Shown here: one piece after another, positions 39,714-49,173 of the stretch
How the letters are laid out: each line of letters opens with the position of its first letter
Numbering within the stretch: the stretch's first letter is position 1
Source: Myxococcales bacterium
GTDB taxonomy: Bacteria > Myxococcota_A > Polyangia > Haliangiales > Haliangiaceae
Assembly (NCBI GenBank): GCA_016706545.1
Contig: JADJJK010000061.1
Span: 1-64,000 of the forward strand
DNA length: 64,000 nt
Direction of reading: 5' to 3'
Position numbers and translations under genes: made by a program
The notes under the pieces: generated by a model
The model's input: only the letters and a program-made list of their open reading frames with translations
Databases searched by the model: none
What the model was told of the DNA's origin: nothing

Positions 39714-39823
39714 GGATCGTGTCGGGCCGCGCCGGATCGTGTCAGGCCGCGCCGGATCGTGTCAGGCCGCGCCGGTCGCGATCGCGTCAGGCCGCGTCGG
39801 CTCGCGTCGGCTCGCGTCAGGCC
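39714..39823. repeat. 20-bp tandem array at the 3' end of the aminotransferase gene
   Basis: Three clean units of GGATCGTGTCAGGCCGCGCC (39714-39773; the first copy has one change) followed by decayed units with GCGTCAGGCCG and GGCTCGCGTC up to 39823. It runs into the stop codon of the aminotransferase gene (39817-39819). Confidence 0.85.
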
Positions 39824-41157
39824 GTCGCGGTCAGCGCGTCGCCCAGCGCGGAGATCAGCCGATCGATCTCTGCCTTCTCGGAGAAGAACGGCGGCGCGAG
39901 CTGGATGGTATCGCCGCCGTAGCGGACGTAGAAGCCCTTGTCGAGGCACTTCATGGCCACCTCGTATGGGCGCTTGGCCGGCTCTCCGGGGGCGGCCTCC
40001 AGCGACAGGCCGGCGGCCAGACCATAGTTGCGGATGTCGAGGACGTGCTTGGCGCCCTTGAGGCTGTGGACCGCGTTCTCGAAGTGTGGCGCCAGCTCGC
40101 GCACGCGCTCGACCGCGCGATCCTTGACCAGGAGATCCAGCGCCGCGACGCCGGCCGCACAGGCCACCGGGTGCGCCGAGTAGGTGTAGCCGTGGGCGAA
40201 CTCCAGCATGTACTCGGGGCCGCCGGCGGCCATGAACGTGTCGTAGATCTCCTTGCTGGCGATCACGACGCCCAGCGGCTGGCTGCCATTGGTGATCTGC
40301 TTGGCGCAGTTCATGATGTCCGGGGTCACGCCAAACGCCTCGGCGCCGGTGTACGCGCCGATGCGGCCAAAGCCGGTGATGACCTCGTCGAAGATGAGCA
40401 GGATGTTGTGCGCGGTACACAGCTCGCGCAGGCGCTTGAGATAGCCCACCGGAGGCGGGATGACGCCCGCCGAGCCGGCCATGGGCTCGACGATGACCGC
40501 CGCGATGTTGGAGGCGTCGTGGAGCTGGATCTGCTTGAGCAGGTCATCGGCCAGCGCGGCGCCCTCCTGGGGCATCCCGCGCGTGAAGGCCTTGGTCTTG
40601 TCGTAGAGCGCCATCTGCGTGTGCGGCAGGTGATCGGCCTCCAGGGTCTGGCCGTACACCTTGCGGTTGCCGACGATGCCGCCGACGGAGATGCCGCCGA
40701 AGTTGACGCCGTGGTAGCCCTTCTCACGGCCGATGAGCCGGGTCTTGGTGCCCTGGCCCTTGGCGCGCCAGTACGCGCGCGCCATCTTGAGCGAGGTGTC
40801 CGCAGACTCCGAGCCCGAGCCGGTGAAGAACACGTAGTCGAGCCCAGCGGGGGTCAGCTCCTTGATCTTGTTGGCCAGCGCGAACGAGTGCGGGTGGCCA
40901 TACTGAAACGCGGGGGCGTAGTCGAGCGAGCCCGCGGTCCCAGCGATCGCCTCCGCGATCTCCCGCCGCCCGTGGCCGAGCCCCGAGCACCAGAGGCCCG
41001 AGAGGCCGTCGAAGATCTTCTTGCCATCTGCGTCGAGGTAGTACGAGCCCTCGGCGCCGACGATCATGCGCGGGTGCGCCTTGAACTGGCGGTTGCCGGT
41101 GAAGGCCATCCAGTGAGCATCGAGCCACGCAGCATCCGTGCGAACAGGTTCAGTCAT
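39817..41157 (-). CDS. bauA: beta-alanine/omega-amino-acid aminotransferase (class III PLP)
   Basis: 446 residues from ATG 41157 (MTEPVRTDAAWLDAHWMAF). PLP lysine K286 in MNCAKQITNGSQPLG, D257 in LLIFDEVITGFGR, plus FFTGSGSESADTSLKMARAYW and AYSAHPVACAAG-like tail (GYTYSAHPVACAAGVAAL) of the beta-alanine:pyruvate type. It converts beta-alanine to malonate semialdehyde, which MmsA turns into acetyl-CoA, so it completes the pathway started by PreA. An upstream in-frame ATG would place the Shine-Dalgarno too close, so 41157 is preferred. The end lies in a 20-bp repeat array. Confidence 0.92.
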   Translation of the reverse strand: MTEPVRTDAAWLDAHWMAFTGNRQFKAHPRMIVGAEGSYYLDADGKKIFDGLSGLWCSGLGHGRREIAEAIAGTAGSLDYAPAFQYGHPHSFALANKIKELTPAGLDYVFFTGSGSESADTSLKMARAYWRAKGQGTKTRLIGREKGYHGVNFGGISVGGIVGNRKVYGQTLEADHLPHTQMALYDKTKAFTRGMPQEGAALADDLLKQIQLHDASNIAAVIVEPMAGSAGVIPPPVGYLKRLRELCTAHNILLIFDEVITGFGRIGAYTGAEAFGVTPDIMNCAKQITNGSQPLGVVIASKEIYDTFMAAGGPEYMLEFAHGYTYSAHPVACAAGVAALDLLVKDRAVERVRELAPHFENAVHSLKGAKHVLDIRNYGLAAGLSLEAAPGEPAKRPYEVAMKCLDKGFYVRYGGDTIQLAPPFFSEKAEIDRLISALGDALTATA

Positions 41158-41361
41158 GATCAGCATCTCCGTCTTCGGCGCCACCGCGGCGAGGGCCCCT
41201 GAGGCCATGAAGCTATCCGGGCCTCGCGCGGCGTGCAATGGGGAAGGCCCCAGCGCGCAGACTCGGCGCGCTGAGCCAACAGTGTGCGGTGGATCTCGCG
41301 CTGGAGAGCTGCGCCAGACGCTGGATTGCGCCGCCGCACTGACTGTGGGATACCCGCCGCG

Positions 41362-42900
41362 ATGTTCGCGCCTTCGCCCTTGGAGCCGCATCCCGCGACG
41401 GTGCGGGTGCAGCCTGTGATCCTGTCCGGCGGCTTCGGCGCCCGGCTGTGGCCGCTGTCGCGCGAGACCTTGCCCAAGCAGTTCCTGCGGCTCACCGGCG
41501 AGAGGTCCTTGCTGCAAGCCACGCTGGCGCGCCTCGCGGAGATGTCGGCGGTGGCCCCGGGGCTCGCGCTGGAGGCGCCGCTCATCGTCAGCAACGTGGC
41601 GCACCGCTTCTTGATCGACGAGCAGCTCGAGGGCGCCAGCGCAGAGATCATCGCGGAGCCGGTGAGCCGAAACACCGCCCCTGCGCTGACCTTGGCGGCG
41701 CTGGCGGCGCTGGCGCGCGGACCGGGCGACTGCGTGCTGGTGGTCTCGCCGTCAGACCATCACGTCGTGGACGCATCGGCGTTCGCGCGGACCCTCGCGG
41801 CGGCGGTGACGCTGGCCGAGCGCGGCGCGGTGGTGACCCTGGGCATCACGCCGACGCGCGCCGAGACCGGCTATGGCTACATCCGACGCGGCGCGGCGGT
41901 GAATGAACACGTGGCAGAACACGTGGCAAACAGCGTGCCAGCGTGCGCGGCGTTTCGCGTCGCGCAGTTCACCGAGAAGCCGGACGCGGCCACCGCGGCG
42001 GGGTTTCTGGCGTCGGGCGAGTACCTGTGGAACAGCGGGGTCTTCATCCTGCGTGCCTCGCGCTGGCTGGAGCTGATCGGCCAGTTCGCGCCGCAGATCG
42101 AGCGGGCCTGTCGCGCCGCGCTCGACGGCGGCCGGGTGGCGGCGGGGTCCTCACCAGCGGTGCGCACCGTGCTGCCGGAGCCGGAGGCGTTCGCCCAGAG
42201 CCCCAGCGACTCCATCGACTACGCGGTCATGGAGAAGGCGGTGGCGCAGGGCGGCGACGTCGTGGTCTTGCCCTTCACCGCGGGCTGGTCGGATGTCGGC
42301 GACTTCTCCGCGCTCGCCGAGGTCAGCGAGCTCGACGCGAACCACAACCTGGTCCGCGGCGAGGTGGTCACGGTGGACACCAAGGACTCCGTGCTGATGG
42401 CGCAGCAGCGGCTCGTGGCGGTGCTGGGCATGAGCGAGGTCGTGGTGGTGGAGACTGGCGACGCCGTGCTGGTCGCGCATCGCAGCCGCAGCCAGGAGCT
42501 GCGGCGCATGGTGCAGGCGCTCAAGGACCGCGACCGACCGGAGACCGTCCACCCGCCGCTGGCCAACCGCCCGTGGGGCCAGTTCGAGACGCTGGCGCTG
42601 GGCGGCAGCTACCGGGTCAAGCGGCTGATCGTCAAGCCGGGCGAGCACCTGTCGCTGCAGCTCCACCACCACCGCGCCGAGCACTGGGTGGTAGTGCGCG
42701 GGCGCGCGCACATCACGCGCGGCACCGAGACCTTCGAGCTGGGCGAGAACCAGTCCACGTACATCCCGCTCGGCGTCAAGCACCGGATCGCCAACCTGGG
42801 CACGGAGCCGCTGGAGATCATCGAGGTGCAGTGTGGCACCTACGTCGGCGAGGACGACATCGTGCGCTTCGAGGACAAGTACGACCGGGTAACCAAGTAG
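41362..42900 (+). CDS. manC: bifunctional mannose-1-phosphate guanylyltransferase/mannose-6-phosphate isomerase
   Basis: 512 residues from ATG 41362; the longer frame is not supported. N-terminal nucleotidyltransferase: LSGGFGARLWPLSRETLPKQF, VSPSDHHVVD, RAETGYGYIRRG, FTEKPDAATA. C-terminal cupin type II isomerase: PWGQFETL, GEHLSLQLHHHRAEHWVVVRG, NQSTYIPLGVKHRIAN. It makes GDP-mannose from mannose-1-phosphate and also mannose-6-phosphate from fructose-6-phosphate, feeding surface polysaccharides. A 16-residue alanine/valine-rich insertion (NEHVAEHVANSVPACA) in the first domain is unusual. Followed 34 bp later by a membrane protein gene. Confidence 0.96.
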   Translation: MFAPSPLEPHPATVRVQPVILSGGFGARLWPLSRETLPKQFLRLTGERSLLQATLARLAEMSAVAPGLALEAPLIVSNVAHRFLIDEQLEGASAEIIAEPVSRNTAPALTLAALAALARGPGDCVLVVSPSDHHVVDASAFARTLAAAVTLAERGAVVTLGITPTRAETGYGYIRRGAAVNEHVAEHVANSVPACAAFRVAQFTEKPDAATAAGFLASGEYLWNSGVFILRASRWLELIGQFAPQIERACRAALDGGRVAAGSSPAVRTVLPEPEAFAQSPSDSIDYAVMEKAVAQGGDVVVLPFTAGWSDVGDFSALAEVSELDANHNLVRGEVVTVDTKDSVLMAQQRLVAVLGMSEVVVVETGDAVLVAHRSRSQELRRMVQALKDRDRPETVHPPLANRPWGQFETLALGGSYRVKRLIVKPGEHLSLQLHHHRAEHWVVVRGRAHITRGTETFELGENQSTYIPLGVKHRIANLGTEPLEIIEVQCGTYVGEDDIVRFEDKYDRVTK

Positions 42901-42934
42901 CCCGGGCCGGACGACACGAACAGGGGAGCCCTCG

Positions 42935-45451
42935 ATGTCTGCTGAACCAGAGTCTCCTTCTGCCGACGCCTCGCCGAACGCGCCGGGCAACGCACAGGCC
43001 AGCGCGCCGAACGCGCCGGCCAGCGCCGTCGGCGACCGCCGCCCATCAGGCATAGGCCGCGCCGCGAGGTCCCTCGCCGGGTGGCTGGGGCAGCCGGCCG
43101 GCAGGTGGCACCAGCGGATCGTCCTGGCGCTGCTCCTCGTCACCGCGATCGCGGTCTTCGCGCTGTTTGACCCGGCGATGCCCGGCGTCAAGCTCGACGA
43201 GGCCTGGGCGATCGGCATGAACCAGGCGCTGGCCCAGGGCCTGGTGTTTGGCCGCGACATCGTGTTCACGTTTGGGCCGTACGCCTCGGTGTTCTCCGAG
43301 GCGTACCACCCGGCTACCGACGCGCTGACGCTGCTCGCCTGCGTCCACCTGGCGCTGTGCTTCTGGGCGGCGCTGGCCTACCTGTGCCGGGACGCCAAGG
43401 CGTTCTTTCCCTGGCTCATGCTGCTCCTCCTGGGCGGGCTCTTGCCCAACCGGGACGCGCGAGATTCCTTGCTGATGGGGATCCCGCTGGTGGTGGGGCT
43501 CGCGGCCTTCAAGGCGGCTAGCACGGACAAGGATCGCGGCGGACGCCCGGGGCTCGCGCTGGCCCTGGCGTTCTCCTCGTTTGGGCTCTTGCCCCAGGTC
43601 AAGGGCTCCATGCTGGTCGGCTGCGCGATGATCGGCGCGCTGGCGGTGGGCATGCTGGCGCTGCAGCGACGCTGGCGCCTGGTCGCCGCGGTGGTGCTGT
43701 CGCCGCTCGTGACCTCGGCGGTGTTCTGGCTGCTGGCGGGCCAGCCGCTGACCGCGCTCCCGGCCTATCTGGCCTCGCTCTTGCCGGTGATCTTCGGCTA
43801 CGCGGAGGCGATGGCGTTCACCGGGGATCGCCTCGAGATCATCCTCTACTTCGCCGCGTGTACCCTCCTGCTCGTCGGCCTGATCTTCGAGCGCAGCGCG
43901 ACCGGGCGCCTCAAGCTGCTGCTCATCGGCATCTTCCTCGCGTTCCTGTTTCTGGCCTTCAAGGCGTCGTTCGTGCGCCATGACAGCCACGCGCTCATCG
44001 CCGCGCAGTCGCTGCTCTTGGCCGCGCTGCTCATCGGGGGAGTCCTGCGATCGTGGATGTCCCCGGTGATCGCGGTGGCGGCGTGCGTGGCCTGGGGCTA
44101 CACTGACCAGCGTATTCTCAAGACCTCGCCCACGACCGTGGTCGACAACCTGGCCCGGACGTATCAGCGCTGGCGCGCCGTGCCCTTGCGCCTGACCAGC
44201 GCCTGGCCGGAGCCACGGTTCCAGGAACACCTGGCGTATATCCGCTCCCAGTCCGATGTCCCGGCCTTGCCCGGCAAGACCGACGTCTACTCGTGCGGGC
44301 AGACGCTGCTCATCGCCTCTGGCAACGCCTGGTCCCCGCGGCCGGTCTTCCAGAGCTACGCGGCGTACAACGACGTGCTCGGGCAGAAGAACCTGGCCCA
44401 CCTGCGCTCGGCCGCGGCGCCGGACAACGTGCTGTTCCGCATCGAGTCCATCGACCGGCGCCTCCCCTCTGGCGATGACAGCGCGAGCTGGCCTATTTTC
44501 CTGACGCAGTACCAGCCGGTGTCGTACCTGGCGAAGTCCGAGTTCGTGGTGCTGCAGCGGCGGCCAGCGCCTGCCCCGGTCTTGACCACCATCTCGGAGA
44601 CCACGCACCGCATCGGCGGCCTGGTCAAGATCCCCGCCGGCGCCGGGCCGCTGGTGTTCGCGGAGATCGACCTGCGTCCGAGCCTGTGGGGCAAGCTCCT
44701 GGGCGCCGTCTACAAGCCGGGCGATCTGATCATCACCTTTCACTTCGACAACGCGCAGACCACGAGCTATCGCTTCGTGCCGAGCATGGGCCGGCTGGGC
44801 CTGCCGGTGTCGCCGCTGGTTTTGTCCACCGACGACTTCCTGTCGCTGTACTCGGGCACGAGCTACCTGAACGCCCACCGGGTGATCGCGTTTCGCATCA
44901 CCGCCTCCGGTAGCAAGCGGCCGTGGCAGAGCCCGTTTCGCGTCACGCTGCGGACCCTCGACGCGCCGCCTGCGCTCACCGCCCAGCAGTTCCACGCGCT
45001 CTTGCCGGGCGCGCCGCAGCTAGCAGCGGCCACGCCGGTGGCCGCCGACCGGGCGCTCGCCACCGCCGCCAGGTGCGAGGGCGTGCTCGACTCCATCAAC
45101 GGCTATCCCTCTCCGCCGCACGAGCTCGCCGCCTCCGGCTTGCTCAACGTCTCCGGCTGGACCGCGCGCTCGGTCAAGGACGCGAGCCTTCCAGACGCGG
45201 TGCTCTTGACCCTCACCGACGCGCAGGGCCAGCGCCGCCTCTTTCCGACCCGCCGCGTGAAGCGGCCGGACGTCGCCAAGTACTTCGCAGATCCGCGGCT
45301 CGAGGACACCGGCTACGCGAGCACCTTCGATGTGTCCGCGCTCGAGGGCACCTACACGCTGGGGCTGGCGTTCGCGCAGGGCGATCAGCTCGAGCTGTGC
45401 TCGGAGTTCACGTACACGCTGCTGCTGAAGGCTCACCCGGGCGTCCGTTGA
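42935..45451 (+). CDS. large polytopic membrane protein of unknown function
   Basis: 838 residues, ATG with GGGAG upstream, an Ala/Pro/Ser-rich N-terminal 45 residues, then about 11 transmembrane helices (for example IVLALLLVTAIAVFALFDPA, LACVHLALCFWAALAYL, FPWLMLLLLGGLLP), and from about 400 a large soluble C-terminal part with CGQTLLIASGNAWSPRPVFQSYAAY. The architecture resembles GT-C or polymer-ligase-like proteins, including the hydrophobic-loop motif FTFGPYASVFSEAYHP, but I could not assign it. With manC upstream it fits surface-glycan assembly. Confidence 0.7.
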   Translation: MSAEPESPSADASPNAPGNAQASAPNAPASAVGDRRPSGIGRAARSLAGWLGQPAGRWHQRIVLALLLVTAIAVFALFDPAMPGVKLDEAWAIGMNQALAQGLVFGRDIVFTFGPYASVFSEAYHPATDALTLLACVHLALCFWAALAYLCRDAKAFFPWLMLLLLGGLLPNRDARDSLLMGIPLVVGLAAFKAASTDKDRGGRPGLALALAFSSFGLLPQVKGSMLVGCAMIGALAVGMLALQRRWRLVAAVVLSPLVTSAVFWLLAGQPLTALPAYLASLLPVIFGYAEAMAFTGDRLEIILYFAACTLLLVGLIFERSATGRLKLLLIGIFLAFLFLAFKASFVRHDSHALIAAQSLLLAALLIGGVLRSWMSPVIAVAACVAWGYTDQRILKTSPTTVVDNLARTYQRWRAVPLRLTSAWPEPRFQEHLAYIRSQSDVPALPGKTDVYSCGQTLLIASGNAWSPRPVFQSYAAYNDVLGQKNLAHLRSAAAPDNVLFRIESIDRRLPSGDDSASWPIFLTQYQPVSYLAKSEFVVLQRRPAPAPVLTTISETTHRIGGLVKIPAGAGPLVFAEIDLRPSLWGKLLGAVYKPGDLIITFHFDNAQTTSYRFVPSMGRLGLPVSPLVLSTDDFLSLYSGTSYLNAHRVIAFRITASGSKRPWQSPFRVTLRTLDAPPALTAQQFHALLPGAPQLAAATPVAADRALATAARCEGVLDSINGYPSPPHELAASGLLNVSGWTARSVKDASLPDAVLLTLTDAQGQRRLFPTRRVKRPDVAKYFADPRLEDTGYASTFDVSALEGTYTLGLAFAQGDQLELCSEFTYTLLLKAHPGVR

Positions 45452-45479
45452 CGCGCGGCGCGCGAGCCAAGGCCCAAGG

Positions 45480-46076
45480 TCAGCGGCCAAAGAGCCCCAG
45501 CGAGAAGCCGCGCAGCTCGGCCAGGGCCAGCGCCGCCAGGTGGAGCTGGTGGCCAAAGCTACCGTCGAGGATGCGGGCACGTAGCTCGTCGATGGACACC
45601 AGGGTGAGCGTCACGCCGCGCTCGGGGACAAAGCCGCGCTCGGGCTCGGCCGCCTGCACCGCGAAGGCGTGGATGCGGTTCTCGAGCCGCCCGGTATCCG
45701 GAAAGCCGGCGCCGAGCGCTTGCACGGTGAGCGCCCGTAGCCCGGCCTCCTCGCGTAGCTCGCGGCGACAGCACGCCTCGGGAGACTCGCCAGGCTCGAG
45801 CAGCCCGCCAGGGAGCTCCCAGGTGTAGGCGCCCACCGCGGGGCGAAATTGCCGCACCAGCGGGACCTTCTTCGACGGTGTGAGCGCGACAATCGTCACA
45901 TAGTCGGCCTGGGCCAGGCTGTGATATCGCTCGACCGCGTGCGCCGCGCCAGGCTCGGCGCCGGGCGCTGGCGCTCGTTCGACCTCGACGTCGTTCTCCA
46001 CCAGCCGCACCCAGGGCGACAACGGGGTTTCCTTGCGACGAACGATCCGGGCCACGCGCGCCCTAAGCTGCGGCAT
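45480..46076 (-). CDS. NUDIX hydrolase (ADP-sugar-pyrophosphatase-like)
   Basis: 198 residues from ATG 46076 (MPQLRARVARIVRR). NUDIX box GLLEPGESPEACCRRELREEAGL conforms to GX5EX7REUXEEXGU. The preceding sequence (VRQFRPAVGAYTWELPGGL) and the LENRIHAFAV segment fit the ADP-ribose/ADP-sugar pyrophosphatase subgroup. It hydrolyses nucleoside diphosphate derivatives; the substrate is unproven. Convergent with the upstream membrane gene and divergent from the following operon. Confidence 0.92.
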   Translation of the reverse strand: MPQLRARVARIVRRKETPLSPWVRLVENDVEVERAPAPGAEPGAAHAVERYHSLAQADYVTIVALTPSKKVPLVRQFRPAVGAYTWELPGGLLEPGESPEACCRRELREEAGLRALTVQALGAGFPDTGRLENRIHAFAVQAAEPERGFVPERGVTLTLVSIDELRARILDGSFGHQLHLAALALAELRGFSLGLFGR

Positions 46077-46134
46077 GGCGCGGTGGATTGCAATCGCCCG
46101 TGACCGAACGCACCACAAGCATCACCCCTCCTGC

Positions 46135-46163
46135 TTGACCCACCGCGGCGACTTTGCTACGTT
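46135..46163 (+). promoter_or_regulatory. candidate promoter of the sugar operon
   Basis: TTGACC (46135-46140), a 17-bp spacer and TACGTT (46158-46163). A TTGAC[C] with 17-bp spacing, in an otherwise G/C-rich gap, followed by a short A-rich leader and an AAGG Shine-Dalgarno before the ATG at 46194. Confidence 0.55.
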
Positions 46164-46193
46164 CGCCGGCCAAAAACTAAGGTAGCGAAATCA

Positions 46194-47405
46194 ATGGGAA
46201 AATCCGCCGCGCATGACGTCTGTATCGTGGGAGGTGCGGGGCACGTGGGCGCCCCCTTGGCGCTCGTGTTTGCCAAGCACGGATACCGCACGTTGATCTA
46301 CGACCTCAACGCGACGGCGCTCGATACGCTGGCGCAGGGGCGGATGCCGTTTCTGGAAGAGGGCGGCGAGGAGCTGCTGCGCGAGGTCCTGCCGACTGGC
46401 CGGCTGAGCATGACCTCGAAGGTCTCCGATCTGGCCAACGTGCCGCTGATCGTCCTCACCATCGGCACGCCCATCGACGAGTTCCACAACCCGATGCTGC
46501 GGGTGGTGTTCGATTGCCTCGATGGGCTCCTGCCCTACCTCGACGACTCGCAGACGCTGATCTTGCGCTCCACGGTGTTCCCAGGCGTCACCGAGCACGT
46601 GCAGCGATACCTCGAGCAGCGCGGCAAGAAGACGATGGTCGCGTTCTGCCCGGAGCGCGTGGTGCAAGGCCACTCGCTGCGCGAGCTGCAGACGTTGCCG
46701 CAGATCGTCAGCGGCACCTCGCCCGCGGCCGAGGACATCGCGGCCAAGCTGTTCTCCTCGATCGCGCCCAAGATCGTGCGCATGCTGACCAAGGAGGCGG
46801 AGTTCGCCAAGCTGTTTAGCAACGCCTATCGCTACATCCAGTTCGCGGCCACCAACCAGTTCTACATGATGGTGGAGGGCGCCGGCCTCGACTACCACCG
46901 CCTGCTCGAGGGCCTAAAGGACGACTACCCGCGGGCGCGCGATCTGCCGACCCCGGGGCTGTCCGCCGGGCCGTGCCTGCACAAGGACACGCTGCAGCTC
47001 GCGGCGTTCGCCAACAACCAGTTTGGCCTTGGCTACGCGGCGATGCAGGTCAACGAAGGCCTGCCGCAGTTCATGGTCAGCCAGCTCGCCAAGCGACACC
47101 CGCTGCAGGAGCTGACCGTGGGCATGCTGGGCATGGCCTTCAAGTCCGACAGTGACGACATCCGCTCTTCGCTGAGCTACAAGCTCAAGAAGCTGCTACG
47201 GGTGGCCGCTCGTCAGGTCTTGACCACGGATCCCTTCGTCAAGAATGATCCGGACCTGCTGCCGTTCGACGAGGTGGTGTCGCGCAGCGACGTGCTGGTG
47301 CTGTGCGTGCCCCACACCGCGTACAAGTCGATCGACCTGGGCGACAAGCCGGTGTTCGATATCTGGAACATCTACCAGAAGAAGACGGCGCGGAACGCCC
47401 CCTGA
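46194..47405 (+). CDS. nucleotide-sugar dehydrogenase (UDP-glucose/GDP-mannose dehydrogenase family)
   Basis: 403 residues. N-terminal NAD fold VCIVGGAGHVGAPLALVFAK, IVLTIGTPIDEF, STVFPGVTEHV, then FCPERVVQGHSLRELQTLPQIV, central ATNQFYMMVEGAGLDYHRLL and catalytic C261 in SAGPCLHKDTLQ. It oxidises C6 of an NDP-sugar twice to a uronic acid; features such as VVQGHSLREL suggest UDP-ManNAc-type or related substrates, but this is uncertain. First gene of a six-gene operon; its stop overlaps the next start (TGATG). Confidence 0.93.
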   Translation: MGKSAAHDVCIVGGAGHVGAPLALVFAKHGYRTLIYDLNATALDTLAQGRMPFLEEGGEELLREVLPTGRLSMTSKVSDLANVPLIVLTIGTPIDEFHNPMLRVVFDCLDGLLPYLDDSQTLILRSTVFPGVTEHVQRYLEQRGKKTMVAFCPERVVQGHSLRELQTLPQIVSGTSPAAEDIAAKLFSSIAPKIVRMLTKEAEFAKLFSNAYRYIQFAATNQFYMMVEGAGLDYHRLLEGLKDDYPRARDLPTPGLSAGPCLHKDTLQLAAFANNQFGLGYAAMQVNEGLPQFMVSQLAKRHPLQELTVGMLGMAFKSDSDDIRSSLSYKLKKLLRVAARQVLTTDPFVKNDPDLLPFDEVVSRSDVLVLCVPHTAYKSIDLGDKPVFDIWNIYQKKTARNAP

Positions 47406-48445
47406 TGTCGGCGACGTCTGCACTCCGGGTAGCGGTCATCGGCGGCGGCTTCGGCCAGCAGGTCCACGTTCCGGCCTTTCGGCAGGACGCGCGCGCCAGC
47501 GTGGCGCTGCTGTGCATGTCGACGGAGGCCCGCGCTCGCGAGGTGGCGTCCCGGCTGGGTGTGCCGCGCGCGTCCGGCTCCTGGGCGGCGGTGGTCGAGG
47601 ATCCCGCCATCGACATCGTGACCATCAGCGTGCCGCCCGCGCTGCAGGCCGAGATCGCCCTGGCCGCGGTGACCCGCGGCAAGCACGTGTTCCTGGAGAA
47701 GCCGGTGGCGATGACCGCCGAGCAAGCGCGACCGCTGGCCCAGGCGCTGGCCGCCAACCCGGCCGTGGTGTGCGCGGTGGACTTCGAGTTCCGCGAGCTG
47801 GCGGCGTGGCAGCGCGCGCGCCAGCTCCTGGCCGAGGGCGCGATCGGCAAGCTCCGTCACGTCTACCTCAACTGGCGCGCCGAGACGTTCGCGTACCGCG
47901 ATCTGTCGCGCAAGAGCTGGAAGCGCGAGCGCGAGGCCGGCGGCGGCACGCTGAACCTGTTCGTCGCGCACTCGGTCGACCTGGTGGCCTGGATGCTGGC
48001 GCCGATCGCGCGGGTGGCCGGGCGGCTGACCCGACCGGCGCCAGACGCGGCGGAGTCCCGGGTGGATGCGTGGCTGGCGCTGGCCGACGGCACGCCGGTC
48101 ACCCTGGCGGTGGCCGCCGACGCCACCGGGGCCAGCGAGCACCGGATGGAGTTTTATGGCGACGACGGCGCGATGGTGCTCGACAACCGCGGCGGCGACT
48201 ATGCCGCCGGGTTCTCGCTCACCGTGAGCCGGCGCGGGCAGCCGCCAGCCCAGGTGGAGCTGCCGGTCGCCGAGCCTGGCGACGGGCGGGTGCTGGCGGT
48301 GGCGAGCCTGGTGCGCCGCTTCCTCGATGCAACCGGCGGCGGTGCCAGCGTGTCTCCTGGGCTCGCCGACGGCCTGGCCGCGCAGCGAGCCCTCGATGCC
48401 TTGCGTGAGGCAGACCGGACAGGAACATGGCAGAGCCTCTCCTAG
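47405..48445 (+). CDS. Gfo/Idh/MocA-family NAD(P) oxidoreductase
   Basis: 346 residues from ATG 47405 overlapping the previous stop. RVAVIGGGFGQQVHVPAF is the dinucleotide loop, EKPVAM the conserved EKP motif, and DFEFREL follows. The C-terminal domain contains GGGTLNLFVAHSVDLVAWML with the likely catalytic His. Such enzymes oxidise or reduce a nucleotide sugar, for instance at C3. In this operon it would act after the dehydrogenase on the same sugar. It overlaps the next gene by 19 bp. Confidence 0.92.
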   Translation: MSATSALRVAVIGGGFGQQVHVPAFRQDARASVALLCMSTEARAREVASRLGVPRASGSWAAVVEDPAIDIVTISVPPALQAEIALAAVTRGKHVFLEKPVAMTAEQARPLAQALAANPAVVCAVDFEFRELAAWQRARQLLAEGAIGKLRHVYLNWRAETFAYRDLSRKSWKREREAGGGTLNLFVAHSVDLVAWMLAPIARVAGRLTRPAPDAAESRVDAWLALADGTPVTLAVAADATGASEHRMEFYGDDGAMVLDNRGGDYAAGFSLTVSRRGQPPAQVELPVAEPGDGRVLAVASLVRRFLDATGGGASVSPGLADGLAAQRALDALREADRTGTWQSLS

Positions 48446-49173
48446 ACATCGTGATCCCCGTCTACAACGAGGGCGCGAACATCGGCCCGGTGCTGCGGTC
48501 TCTGGCCGCGCACGTCAAGACGCCGTTTCGCGTGCTCATCTGCTACGACCGCGACGACGACGACACCCTGCCCGCGCTGGCGCCAGCGGAGGCGGCGGGC
48601 ATGCGCATCGTCCGGGTCAAGAACCGCGGCCGTGGCGCCTTTGGCGCGGTGGTCACCGGCTTCGCCGACAGCCAGGCGCCGGCGGTGCTGGTGTTCCCCG
48701 CCGACGACGACTACAACGCGCCGCGCCTGGACGCGATGGTGGCCAAGTTCGAGGAGGGCTGCGACATCGTCTGCGCCAGCCGGTTTATCCCCGGCGGCAA
48801 GATGGTGGGGTGCCCGCCGCTCAAGGCCGCCACCGTGCGCGGCTCCGCGTTCGTGCTGCACCACGTGGCGCGGCTGCCCACCCACGATCCATCCAACGGG
48901 TTTCGCTTGTTCTCGCGCAAGGTGCTGCAGGCGCTGGTGCTGGAGTCCACCGAGGGCTTCACCTACAGCATCGAGATGCTGGTCAAGGCCCACCGGCTCG
49001 GCTGGCGCATCGGAGAGGTGCCCGTGGAGTGGCACGAGCGCAAGGCCGGCAAGAGCCGCTTCCAGGTCGTGAAGTGGCTGCCGGCGTACTTCGTCTGGTT
49101 TGCCTACGCGTTTGAAACCACTTACTTGCGGCGCGGCCCCAGCAGCGTGCCGCTGCGGGAAGCGTCCAAATGA
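48427..49173 (+). CDS. GT2 glycosyltransferase (DPM-like)
   Basis: 248 residues, one GT-A domain: LDIVIPVYNEGANIGPVL, acidic DDDDTLPALA, and metal motif FPADDDYNAPRLD (D93-D95). No C-terminal membrane helices, unlike the 19363-20463 enzyme; the last part (WLPAYFVWFAYAF) is only weakly hydrophobic. A role in adding the operon's sugar to a lipid or glycan is likely. Start has AGGA 5 nt upstream. Its end overlaps the SDR gene by ATGA. Confidence 0.92.
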   Translation: MAEPLLDIVIPVYNEGANIGPVLRSLAAHVKTPFRVLICYDRDDDDTLPALAPAEAAGMRIVRVKNRGRGAFGAVVTGFADSQAPAVLVFPADDDYNAPRLDAMVAKFEEGCDIVCASRFIPGGKMVGCPPLKAATVRGSAFVLHHVARLPTHDPSNGFRLFSRKVLQALVLESTEGFTYSIEMLVKAHRLGWRIGEVPVEWHERKAGKSRFQVVKWLPAYFVWFAYAFETTYLRRGPSSVPLREASK

